NCBI RefSeq assembly: GCF_014154935.1
Contig: NZ_JACEHH010000007.1
Coordinates: forward strand, 1-64,000
DNA length: 64,000 nucleotides
Reading direction: 5' to 3'
Source of the DNA: Stieleria mannarensis
Lineage (GTDB): Bacteria; Planctomycetota; Planctomycetia; Pirellulales; Pirellulaceae
Shown one piece after another: positions 17,936 to 25,732 of this stretch. A program made the translations under genes and the position numbers. The first letter of the stretch is position 1. Every line of letters begins with the position of its first letter. The notes under the pieces were generated by a model that saw only the letters and a program-made list of their open reading frames with translations, searched no databases and had not been told where the DNA came from.

Positions 17936-18275
17936 CCCCGACGCCTGTCCGTTCGATCTCTTGAAATCGAGATCAAGATCACCCGACCGGCGAGTGCACC
18001 GTGTGACTCGGATGCGGTGCGGATGGTTGATCTTCCCGGCGTTGGATCGTCATCTTCAACGCCATTCCATCGAGGCATCTTGTTCCGCCCGACGCCCCCA
18101 TTTTTGTGAGTAACCTTCTGCAGCAAGAGTGATTGTCGCCGCAAGCTTGTTGGTTTATGGCGGAGAAAAAGATTTGATGAAGCCGGTAGAAACGCGGCGC
18201 GAACGCGCGCATTCGGCCTGGAGATCAGTACAGTATCGCTTCTCTCTCCCCCACCCACCTCAAGAAGGAATCCTC

Positions 18276-19058
18276 ATGACAAAGACGACGGTCGCGTTTC
18301 TCGTATTGTGTTCGGCAATGTGTGCCACGAGCGCCAGTGCCGGCACCATCTACGATGGCACTGTGACAAACAACGTGATTTTCGGCAGCGGGAATCTGAA
18401 CGGAAGTTGGACGATCGACCAGAACAACGGCGTTGAACTTGGTTTGAGAGCCAAGGTTCGTTTCGATGACAACAACCAACCACAAAACATTTTCAACAGC
18501 AACGGAGCGGGCGTTTACACATTCGATCCAGGCCAACCGTCACCTGGTTTCGGATTTGCCCCGAATTCATCGAGTTCGGCGAAGTGGAACTTCGAGTGGT
18601 CGATCAACTCGGACTACCTTGCCAGCAGCGGGAGCAACCTTAGTGACTTGAATTACTTGCTGGAAATTGATTTTGATCCATCGATCGGCACGAACTTCCA
18701 GGCGTTTGACCCGATCAACGTCCCTGACCCCGACTACGCCGATCACGCAATCGGCGATAACTCGACGGTCAACGGTGGCGGAACGAGTGCTGGAAATCGA
18801 GCCGATTACCTGACGTTGATCGGTGCGAACAACCTGGCGCAAAACTCTTGGAACATGGAGTTCTTTGACAGCGCGAGCTTCCCGTTCAATTCCAATCAAA
18901 GCGGCATCTATGAGATCCGACTCTCCGCCTTTGATGCAGGGGGATCGCAACTCGCGCAAACATCCATCACGGTCAGCACGGTTCCGGAACCGTCCACCAT
19001 GCTCAGCTTTGCCTGCGTCGGACTGTTTTCCATGGGCATGCGTCGTCGACGTCGCTAA
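18276..19058 (+). CDS. PEP-CTERM sorting-domain protein
   Basis: 260 residues. A signal peptide (MTKTTVAFLVLCSAMCATSA, cleavage near ASA-GT) precedes a beta-rich, Asn/Ser/Gly-rich body. The C-terminus is a standard PEP-CTERM tail: VPEPST, a short hydrophobic helix (MLSFACVGLFSMGM) and RRRRR. Such proteins are processed by exosortase and usually end up in exopolysaccharide or the cell surface. I place the start at 18276 because AAGAAGGA at 18262-18269 fits a ribosome-binding site and the signal peptide begins there. No exosortase gene is in the window. The gene sits between two near-identical 93-bp repeats. Passenger-domain function is unknown. Confidence 0.88.
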   Translation: MTKTTVAFLVLCSAMCATSASAGTIYDGTVTNNVIFGSGNLNGSWTIDQNNGVELGLRAKVRFDDNNQPQNIFNSNGAGVYTFDPGQPSPGFGFAPNSSSSAKWNFEWSINSDYLASSGSNLSDLNYLLEIDFDPSIGTNFQAFDPINVPDPDYADHAIGDNSTVNGGGTSAGNRADYLTLIGANNLAQNSWNMEFFDSASFPFNSNQSGIYEIRLSAFDAGGSQLAQTSITVSTVPEPSTMLSFACVGLFSMGMRRRRR

Positions 19059-19132
19059 TTCGCACCAGCGTGTCAAGCAACCTGACCGGATCGTCGCCGC
19101 CCATCTTCGATTCATACGAATCGAACGCGGAC

Positions 19133-19225
19133 GAAATGGCAGAATGATTCGGGGCAGAATGATTGTCGAAAACGAAGACAGCGTGGCCGTTGGCAATGAT
19201 TTGCCGGCGGCCACGCTTTTTCATT
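19133..19225 (+). repeat. 93-bp repeat with iteron and terminator, copy 2
   Basis: Second copy of 17843-17935, with three substitutions, all in the loop of the terminal hairpin. It starts 74 bp after the PEP-CTERM stop codon. Confidence 0.92.
19180..19221 (+). terminator. rho-independent terminator of the PEP-CTERM gene
   Basis: AGCGTGGCCG (19180-19189) pairs with CGGCCACGCT (19208-19217), followed by T5. It lies between the convergent PEP-CTERM and NlpC-like genes and has a T-run only in the plus direction. Confidence 0.8.
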
Positions 19226-19237
19226 GAGTGATGTCGG

Positions 19238-20188
19238 TCAACTTGATCCTTTGAAGTAGAGATCCAGGTCGACCCAACCGGCCAACACCCGAGGCGGCTT
19301 GGCGGTTTTGGGGCTGGTCAATTTTCCGGTGGTCGGATCGTAGTCGCGGATGAGTGTGCGGCCGGTGTATCCGGAATCACCTTGGCCGAAGTCGGCGGTC
19401 TTCCACTTAGTATCAGAGACATATTCCAAGAACACACCGACGTGACCGATCCCATCGGTCTCGTGATGGGTCGCCCCCTTCTTGAGCAGAGCAAAGATGT
19501 CACCGGGGATCGGGCGTTTCTTACTGTCGGCGGCACTGATCCACGCGCCAAGCTTCCTCCCGCGGTCGCGAACTTGGTAGGTTCCGGTGAGAGAATTTTT
19601 CTTCAGCCAGGGAAGCAGTTTCTTACCCGTGTGCCCTTTTTCTTTTGCGATCTCGGCACTCACGATCCCCGGCAGGATCAGACAGTTGGTGTAGCCAGGT
19701 TTGCTGCTCTTTCCGCCAAGTCCACTCTCGCCGCCGGTCAGGTCGTTGTACTTGGTCGTCCCGTAGTTGACATCGGATTTGAACTCTGTATTGAGCCATG
19801 TGACCAACTTCTGCCTTCTGGGACTGAGCTGTTTGCTTTGATTCGGCGGCGGTGTGACGAGTGTCCATTGGATTTCGCGTTGTTTCAGCGATGCGTCCTC
19901 GGGATCGAACAGCCTACCCGAACCGTCGCCGCGACTCTTGTCGGCCAGACCACGCGGGGCGTCCCACAGCACCGCGATATTACGTCCTTTGCCGCCGGGT
20001 TTGTCCCATAGCCAAACGACGTTCCAGTCCTTGACCTCAAACGAACCGACACGCGACCGCGTCACCCGTTTCCACCCCATCGAGGCCGAATCGTCGACTC
20101 TCCAAGTCTTTGAGCCCCAATTCAGCGTCACCTGAGCGTTCCCGAGCGCCCCGTTTCCCCGATTAAGGATTCTAACTACAAGTTTCAT
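19238..20188 (-). CDS. NlpC/P60- or CHAP-like cysteine hydrolase, no signal peptide
   Basis: 316 residues, not identified by name. The C-terminal ~200 residues have papain-like amidase hallmarks: a Cys in KPGYTNCLILPGIV (about residue 170), the strand RPIPGDIFALLKKGA and a His in TDGIGHVGVFLEYV, in the order typical of NlpC/P60 and CHAP amidases that cut peptidoglycan peptides or amides. The N-terminal ~110 residues are beta-rich (MKLVVRILNRGNGALGNAQV) and unassigned. No signal peptide is present, so it is cytoplasmic or exported by another route. It converges on the PEP-CTERM gene. The active-site call rests on motif order only. Confidence 0.5.
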   Translation of the reverse strand: MKLVVRILNRGNGALGNAQVTLNWGSKTWRVDDSASMGWKRVTRSRVGSFEVKDWNVVWLWDKPGGKGRNIAVLWDAPRGLADKSRGDGSGRLFDPEDASLKQREIQWTLVTPPPNQSKQLSPRRQKLVTWLNTEFKSDVNYGTTKYNDLTGGESGLGGKSSKPGYTNCLILPGIVSAEIAKEKGHTGKKLLPWLKKNSLTGTYQVRDRGRKLGAWISAADSKKRPIPGDIFALLKKGATHHETDGIGHVGVFLEYVSDTKWKTADFGQGDSGYTGRTLIRDYDPTTGKLTSPKTAKPPRVLAGWVDLDLYFKGSS

Positions 20189-20654
20189 CGCTCGGGCCCT
20201 CTGGTCTTGTGTACATGACAGCCATCACACGTCGCGCCGACGCATCGACCGCCTGTTGGCTGTTATTGCAACGATCACCTGAGTTCATGTTAGCGGTTCG
20301 AAGAACGTGCGCCGAATGTTTGGCTGACGAGCAATGACTCAAGCAATCCCATCCTCCCTGGCACGTCGGAGATGCGTGCGGGGCGCGGCTTTCTCCGGGA
20401 ATCGCTGGCCAATGCGAATTTCCGCGACGAGTCCTTCTCCGCTGCTTGGACATGAGCGTCACCGAGCAGGATATGATGAAAACCACGGCGTGTTTTTCCC
20501 ACCATCCGTCCTGAGACGACGAAGGAAGGCTCTCTCCGATGAAGAGGTTCGATTGTTTTGCGGAATTCCTTCGATTCAGCAACTCTCGCCGGCAGGAACA
20601 TCGCTTTCCAAGGCGGGGATCGGACAACGGTGTTCGTGGTGTCGAGGTGAACCG
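20189..20654. other. intergenic region before the MoxR operon
   Basis: About 465 bases between the divergent NlpC-like gene and the operon at 20655. The operon's first frame stays open upstream to 20334, but that extension is Arg/Pro-rich with no signal peptide, so I treat it as non-coding. Promoters for both directions should be here; I see no clear boxes. Confidence 0.5.
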
Positions 20655-21710
20655 ATGAGGCCGGCTGGCGAGATGATCCGCAATGCGACCCTGTCGGTGC
20701 TGTTAGCCGCATCGAGTTTCAACTCAAGTTGCTTTGCGCAAGGGAACGTGGATCTGGCGGAGGCCCCTTTACCGACGGATGATCGCAAGAATGTCGCCGC
20801 AGAGCCGACGTTGGAAGCTGCAGTTGCGAACGACGAGAACGGGTCGGGACCGGACGGTTCGAGATTCGTGCTATTGATTGTCGGATTGCCGGGTGACGAA
20901 GCTCGGAGAGATCGTTTCGATGCGATCGCGACCGCGTGGAATGATTGGTTGACACACAAGATCGGTGTTGGTGCGGACCACATCACGACGCTCGGCCACA
21001 GCGGAGACCGTGAGGGACCGCCTGCGAATCAAACAAACATCCGGCACTCGGCAGCGAAATTTTGTCAGCAACTTGGCAAACGCGACTCGTTGTGGGTGTT
21101 TCTGCTCGGGCACGGCAGCCAAGATCAACGCCACGGCTGGTTTCACCTGCCGGGGCCGGATCTGCATGATTCCGATTGGGCCGGGCTATTTGCCGATCTC
21201 AAAGCCGGCGAGCAAGTTTTTTGGCTGACTCATTCGGCCTCGGGGCGGTTCATCAAAGCGTTTTCTTTGCCCGGCCGAGTGGTCATCGCGGCGACCGATG
21301 ACGAAGAGGTCAACGAAACACGGTTCCCTCAAGCCCTCGCCGACGTGATGAAAGCACAGATCGTGTCCGACGACGCTTCATCGGGACAGCCAGAAAACGC
21401 CGACCGTGCACCGCAAGTTAATCATCCCACGCCGACGACGCTATTGGAACTTTTTCGTGACACGGCCGACCAAGTCCGCCGTTACTATGACGAACAAGGG
21501 CTTGTTCCGACCGAGCATCCGCGGCTGGATGATAACGGTGACGGCAACGCATCGGAATCGGACCAACTGGCCGACGTTGCGACACTCTCCGCTGACGGCA
21601 ATGCCGCGGCCGCGACGATCGACGGATTCCTGGCCGGTCGCATCCGTTTGAATGAGAAATTGCCCCCCCACGACATCGACAACGCCGGATCCGAAGCGAA
21701 CAGCGAATGA
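20655..21710 (+). CDS. caspase-fold (C13-like) pseudo-peptidase, exported
   Basis: 351 residues from the ATG at 20655, chosen because GAGGTG lies 5-10 bases upstream and a signal peptide (IRNATLSVLLAASSF...CFAQG) follows. The middle looks like a legumain/caspase-hemoglobinase fold: FVLLIVGLPGDEARR, then LWVFLLGHGSQDQ with the catalytic-type His (about H153). Where legumains carry the nucleophilic Cys (C-E/S-S-G), this protein reads LTHSASGRFIKAFSLPGRVV, with no Cys, so it is probably inactive as a Cys protease, perhaps a binding domain. The C-terminus (HPRLDDNGDGNASESD) has a calcium-loop-like stretch. ATGA overlap with moxR implies co-translation. Confidence 0.65.
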   Translation: MRPAGEMIRNATLSVLLAASSFNSSCFAQGNVDLAEAPLPTDDRKNVAAEPTLEAAVANDENGSGPDGSRFVLLIVGLPGDEARRDRFDAIATAWNDWLTHKIGVGADHITTLGHSGDREGPPANQTNIRHSAAKFCQQLGKRDSLWVFLLGHGSQDQRHGWFHLPGPDLHDSDWAGLFADLKAGEQVFWLTHSASGRFIKAFSLPGRVVIAATDDEEVNETRFPQALADVMKAQIVSDDASSGQPENADRAPQVNHPTPTTLLELFRDTADQVRRYYDEQGLVPTEHPRLDDNGDGNASESDQLADVATLSADGNAAAATIDGFLAGRIRLNEKLPPHDIDNAGSEANSE

Positions 21711-22735
21711 ATCACGAAAATCCGAACACCGACGATGTGAACGCGGGAGACCATCCCGAGATCGTCGCGCGGTTGCAACAGGCACGTACCGAATTGAAGA
21801 CCGAGATCAGCCGTGTCGTGATCGGCCAGGACAAGGTGATCGACAGCCTGCTGATCGCGATGCTGTGCCGCGGCCACGCGTTGATGATCGGTGTTCCTGG
21901 ACTGGGCAAGACGCTGATCGCTCGGTCGCTCGCGAAAATGTTGGAAATGGAATACAGCCGGATTCAATTCACCCCCGACTTGATGCCGTCGGACATCACC
22001 GGATCGGACATCATCGAAGAGGACCCCGAAACCGGACGCCGACAGTTGGAGTTTTTCCGCGGGCCGCTGTTCACGAACTTTTTGCTCGCCGACGAGATCA
22101 ATCGCGCCCCTCCGAAAACGCAAGCGGCGTTGTTGCAGGCGATGCAGGAACGAGAAATCTCGGTCGGCCGCGAAACCTATCACCTGCCGCCACCGTTTTT
22201 CGTCGTCGCCACGCAAAACCCGGTGGAGCAGGAAGGGACGTATCCGTTACCCGAAGCACAGCTGGACCGGTTCATGTTCAATATTCCGGTCGTTTATCCG
22301 TCCAAAACGGAAGAGGCGGAGATCGTCAAAGCGACCACGGGCGATGCCGACGTGACACTGAACCCGATTTTAAAGCTGGACGAAGTGCTGCAACTCCAGT
22401 CGCTCGTCCGTGGTGTCCCGGTTGCCAATCACGTGATCGACTATGCCGTCGATTTGGTCACCGCCTCGCGGCCCGATTCGCCCGACTCGCCACAACAGAT
22501 CAGCCGTTTCATCCGCTACGGTGCCAGCCCCCGCGCGACGCAGTGTCTGGTCCTGGGCGGCAAAGCGCGTGCGATTTTGCGGGGACGCTACCACGTCGAT
22601 TTTGAAGACATTCGCGCCGTCGCGGCACCGGTCATGCGGCATCGGTTGGCGGTGAATTTCCAAGCGAGAACGGAAAACGTCACCGTCGACCAGATCATCC
22701 AGCAAATCGTCCAAACCGTACCGACGCCGTCATGA
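21707..22735 (+). CDS. MoxR-family AAA+ ATPase
   Basis: 342-residue MoxR ATPase, a chaperone-like AAA+ protein thought to activate metal- or vWA-containing partners encoded beside it. Walker A is GVPGLGKT (about 62-69); Walker B is LLADEINRAPPKTQAALLQA (about 126-145); sensor 1 is VVATQNPVEQEGTYPLPEAQ, which includes the classical MoxR signature; DRFMFNI carries the Arg-finger region. The C-terminal lid ends GKARAILRGRYHVDFEDIRA. It overlaps the pseudo-peptidase and the DUF58 gene by ATGA at both ends, so the three are translationally coupled. Confidence 0.95.
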   Translation: MNHENPNTDDVNAGDHPEIVARLQQARTELKTEISRVVIGQDKVIDSLLIAMLCRGHALMIGVPGLGKTLIARSLAKMLEMEYSRIQFTPDLMPSDITGSDIIEEDPETGRRQLEFFRGPLFTNFLLADEINRAPPKTQAALLQAMQEREISVGRETYHLPPPFFVVATQNPVEQEGTYPLPEAQLDRFMFNIPVVYPSKTEEAEIVKATTGDADVTLNPILKLDEVLQLQSLVRGVPVANHVIDYAVDLVTASRPDSPDSPQQISRFIRYGASPRATQCLVLGGKARAILRGRYHVDFEDIRAVAAPVMRHRLAVNFQARTENVTVDQIIQQIVQTVPTPS

Positions 22736-23625
22736 GCACGTCCCTAGTCTCACCGCAGCAACTGACGTCGGCGGATCTCTTGGGCGCAACCGACGACCTG
22801 GAATTGATCGCCGATCGTGTGGTCGAAGGTTTCATGCATGGTTTGCACCAAAGTCCCTTCGTCGGGTTTTCCGTCGAGTTTGCGTCGCATCGCGAGTACA
22901 TGCCCGGTGACGATCTCAAGCACATCAATTGGCGGCTCTTCGGACGACACGAAAAACTGTTCGTCAAGGAATACGATGCCGAGACGAACGTGGAGGTTCA
23001 ATTCATCGTCGACGCCAGTCGGAGCATGACGGCCGAACGCAAATGGTCATGCGCGGCGATGTTGGCCGCGTCGCTCGGCCATTTGGCATTTCGTCAACGT
23101 GACGCCATCGGATTGACACTGTTCGCCGACAAAATCCTGACCCATTTGCGGCCTCGCGGGACGGCGGATCATCGCATGGAATTCCTACATCAGCTCGCTC
23201 AATCGCGTGAACATCCGATTTGTGATCACCCACGGGTGTTGCATGAAATCGCGGAACTGTCGCCACGCCGGGGTTTGAAGGTCCTGATCAGCGATTTCTA
23301 CTTTCCGCAGGAAAGGCTCGCCGACGCCCTGGCCCACTTCCGACATTACGGCCACGAAATGATCGTGTTCCACGTTTTGACGCCGCTGGAATCTTCCATG
23401 CCTGTGTCAGGTCCGGTGCGGTTTCGCGACATCGAAACGGGCGAAGAAATTGTCACCCAGGCCGAAGCGATCCGCGACGAATTTGTCGCCGCAGTCGACC
23501 AGTGGCAAGCCGAATTGAAGACGCGGTGCCAATTGCACGAAATCGACTACGTCACGATCAACGCAGTCACTCCGCTGCCGACCGCGTTGAGAGATTACTT
23601 CCGAGTCCGCAGCGAACTCTTTTAA
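22732..23625 (+). CDS. DUF58 domain protein (vWA-like), MoxR partner
   Basis: 297 residues. DUF58 signature near residues 40-75: GLHQSPFVGFSVEFASHREY followed by PGDDLKHINWRLFGRHEKLFVKEY. A degenerate vWA fold follows, with a MIDAS-like VDASRSM (about D94) and later KVLISDFYFPQERL. DUF58 proteins are the standard companions of MoxR ATPases. No transmembrane helix is seen, so it should act at the cytoplasmic face beside MoxR and the membrane-bound BatA-like protein. Overlaps moxR by ATGA. Confidence 0.92.
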   Translation: MSTSLVSPQQLTSADLLGATDDLELIADRVVEGFMHGLHQSPFVGFSVEFASHREYMPGDDLKHINWRLFGRHEKLFVKEYDAETNVEVQFIVDASRSMTAERKWSCAAMLAASLGHLAFRQRDAIGLTLFADKILTHLRPRGTADHRMEFLHQLAQSREHPICDHPRVLHEIAELSPRRGLKVLISDFYFPQERLADALAHFRHYGHEMIVFHVLTPLESSMPVSGPVRFRDIETGEEIVTQAEAIRDEFVAAVDQWQAELKTRCQLHEIDYVTINAVTPLPTALRDYFRVRSELF

Positions 23626-23652
23626 CACGCGACACCTGAATCGATCCCTTCG

Positions 23653-25602
23653 ATGAACCTGATGCACCTCGGATTTTTGGCGGCCGGCGCCGCGGCGATG
23701 TCGTTGCCGCTGTGGATCCATCTGCTGCTGCGTCAGAAGGCGATCGCAATGGAGATCGGATCAATCCGATTCGTCAAACAAGTCGTCCGACGAACCAAGA
23801 GCCGACAGCGAATCCAGCGTTGGATTCTGCTGGCCCTACGAGCCCTGGCGGTCTTGCTGCTGGGGTTGCTATTTGCCAGACCGTTCTTTCCCCAGACGCC
23901 GGCCGACGGCAGCACACGTGAAGTCGTTGTTTTGATCGATCGATCGGCCAGCATGTCGGTCCGATCGGCTGGCGGCACGTCGGCGATTCAGTTGGCAATC
24001 CAGCGAGCCAAAGCGTTCCTCGACTCGCTCGGGTCAAAGGTGCACGTGCATGTGGGACTGTTCGACGCCGGCGGAGTTGAACCGGTTTCACTCGCCGACC
24101 TAGATGCCATCTCGCCCTCCGCGATGGCGACACGATACGACGACGCGTTTGCCTGGGCGACGGACTTGCTGGCTGCGTCCCAGCGATCCGATCAAGGTTT
24201 GATGCTGCTGAGCGATCTACAGTCGATCGCTGCTCCATCAGTCGACGTTTCCGCATTTCCGACCGACGTCCCGATTCGAATCGAGAATCCTGCTCCGGCG
24301 ATCGCGCAGAACGTTGCCATTGAATCCGTCACCGCGACCCAAGTGGAACTTCGCCCCGGCGTTCCGGTCAGCGTGGACGTACAACTGGTCAACCACGGAG
24401 CGTTTCCGCTGGTCGACGCGGAACTGGAAATCAAACTTGACGGCCCCGACGGTACGATCGCCAACGTCCGACCGCTGGCGCTCGATGCGGGCCAGCGACA
24501 ATCGATTCGCCTGGAACTGCCGATCAACAGCCCGGGCGTCTATCAAGGTATCGTTTCGGTCGATCACGACGATCCGATGCATTGGGACAATCAACGCGCG
24601 TTGGCATTCGAAGCGAGGTTTCCGGACCGCCTGTTGCTGATCGACGGCGATGCGGGAGCGCACCCATGGGAGAACGAAACCTATTTTGTTGAAACCGCGC
24701 TGCGGTTGAAGACGGCGGTCGGCGACGGACCGCCCAGAACGTTTGAGGTCGAACGCTTGGTCTGGGACCGTGGCTCGGGTTTTCCGGATTTGGCAGGCTT
24801 TCGTTTGATCGTCATCACCAACGTCGGTCGCTTTACCGATCGAGACGCCGAACGTCTGAAAGCGTTTGTTCAGTCCGGGGGAAATGCTCTTTGGTTTCCC
24901 GGCGATCGGTCCGCGGACGTCGTGCACGACAGCATAGTCGCCGCCGGTCTGCTGGGAAAAGCCACTCTCGGCCGCCCGACCGACGGCGTTGCCACGGTGA
25001 CGGAGTTTGATTCCAGCCATCCCGCCCTCGGTCCATTTGCGGATCCACAGCACGGAGATCTGCGCAGCCTGACGGCCAACCGTGTGCTGCCGATCAAATC
25101 GGTCGACCCAAAGTCGACCGTGCTGTTGCGCGGCCGTCGGTGGCCGTTGGCGGTCAGCCACTCGGTCGGAAAGGGCCGATTTGTCTTGATCGCAACGTCC
25201 GCCGACCGCAGCTGGAATGACTGGCCACAAAATCGTTTGTTCGTCCCGCTGATGCGTCAGCTGGCCGCTTGGTTGACCGGCCAGTTGGAGGACCTGCAAA
25301 GGGTTGAAACCCATCCCATTGACCACCCAGATCAGATTCCCGGGATCCGGATGGAATCGGGATCACTGGTCGTGCGAAACGTCGATCCCGCCGAATCGCA
25401 ACTCAATCGGTATGAAATCGACGAATTCCGCCAGGTCTTGGGATTGCCTGAACATGTGGTCAAAACCGACGAAGAAGATCGACGCCAGCAGTACGCCCCC
25501 GACGGCGTTGCCCGATCCGACGAAAAATGGCCATGGGTCGTCTGGATGCTGATCGGGATCTTGAGTTCCGAATTATTGCTTGCAAGCCGGGTCCATGAGT
25601 GA
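23653..25602 (+). CDS. BatA-like membrane protein with vWA domain
   Basis: 649 residues. The N-terminus has the BatA 'double-transmembrane' domain: helix 1 (LGFLAAGAAAMSLPLWIHLL), a basic loop and helix 2 (ILLALRALAVLLLGLLFARPF). A von Willebrand A domain follows with MIDAS VVVLIDRSASMSV (about D96) and MLLSDLQ. The central region has Ig/CARDB-like strands (VELRPGVPVSVDVQLVNHG), then a GATase-like region (FRLIVITNVGRFTDRDAERL). The last ~20 residues form a membrane helix (WVVWMLIGILSSELLLAS). Start by family alignment. The gene is 27 bp after DUF58. Role: membrane component of the MoxR-vWA complex, inferred from family. Confidence 0.85.
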   Translation: MNLMHLGFLAAGAAAMSLPLWIHLLLRQKAIAMEIGSIRFVKQVVRRTKSRQRIQRWILLALRALAVLLLGLLFARPFFPQTPADGSTREVVVLIDRSASMSVRSAGGTSAIQLAIQRAKAFLDSLGSKVHVHVGLFDAGGVEPVSLADLDAISPSAMATRYDDAFAWATDLLAASQRSDQGLMLLSDLQSIAAPSVDVSAFPTDVPIRIENPAPAIAQNVAIESVTATQVELRPGVPVSVDVQLVNHGAFPLVDAELEIKLDGPDGTIANVRPLALDAGQRQSIRLELPINSPGVYQGIVSVDHDDPMHWDNQRALAFEARFPDRLLLIDGDAGAHPWENETYFVETALRLKTAVGDGPPRTFEVERLVWDRGSGFPDLAGFRLIVITNVGRFTDRDAERLKAFVQSGGNALWFPGDRSADVVHDSIVAAGLLGKATLGRPTDGVATVTEFDSSHPALGPFADPQHGDLRSLTANRVLPIKSVDPKSTVLLRGRRWPLAVSHSVGKGRFVLIATSADRSWNDWPQNRLFVPLMRQLAAWLTGQLEDLQRVETHPIDHPDQIPGIRMESGSLVVRNVDPAESQLNRYEIDEFRQVLGLPEHVVKTDEEDRRQQYAPDGVARSDEKWPWVVWMLIGILSSELLLASRVHE

Positions 25603-25636
25603 TGAAATGGTCCGATGACATTCATCGCTACTCGCT

Positions 25637-25710
25637 GTACGCCGACCCTTCCGGGCCGTCGCGCAGAATCACGGTACGCCGGCCCTTCCGGGCCGGCGCG
25701 AGAGTTACGT
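25637..25710. repeat. tandem 37-bp palindromic repeat (CCCTTCCGGG type)
   Basis: Two adjacent diverged 37-bp units, each GTACGCCG(A/G)CCCTTCCGGGCCG..., start at 25637 and 25674, inside the only sizeable gap of the operon. Each core is palindromic (GGCCCTTCCGGGCC-like). A related inverted copy is at 57200-57222. It may modulate expression between the upstream and downstream operon halves. Confidence 0.7.
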
Positions 25711-25732
25711 TCCTTTGTGAGAGTGGTTGACC

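Larger units (their letters stand above)
17593..18275. other. intergenic region upstream of the PEP-CTERM gene
   Basis: About 680 bases. It contains the first 93-bp repeat with its terminator (17843-17935). The rest shows no supported gene; an in-frame extension of the PEP-CTERM frame back to 18129 lacks a ribosome-binding site. The PEP-CTERM promoter should lie between about 17940 and 18260. Confidence 0.55.

Noticed and set aside
18129..18275. upstream extension of the PEP-CTERM gene
   Set aside because: Would bury the signal peptide internally and lacks a ribosome-binding site.
17843..19225. 93-bp direct repeats as prophage or integron att sites
   Set aside because: No integrase or phage gene lies between them; only one PEP-CTERM gene, and each repeat is a terminator unit.
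20655..21710. active legumain-type peptidase
   Set aside because: The nucleophilic Cys position is occupied by THSASG.
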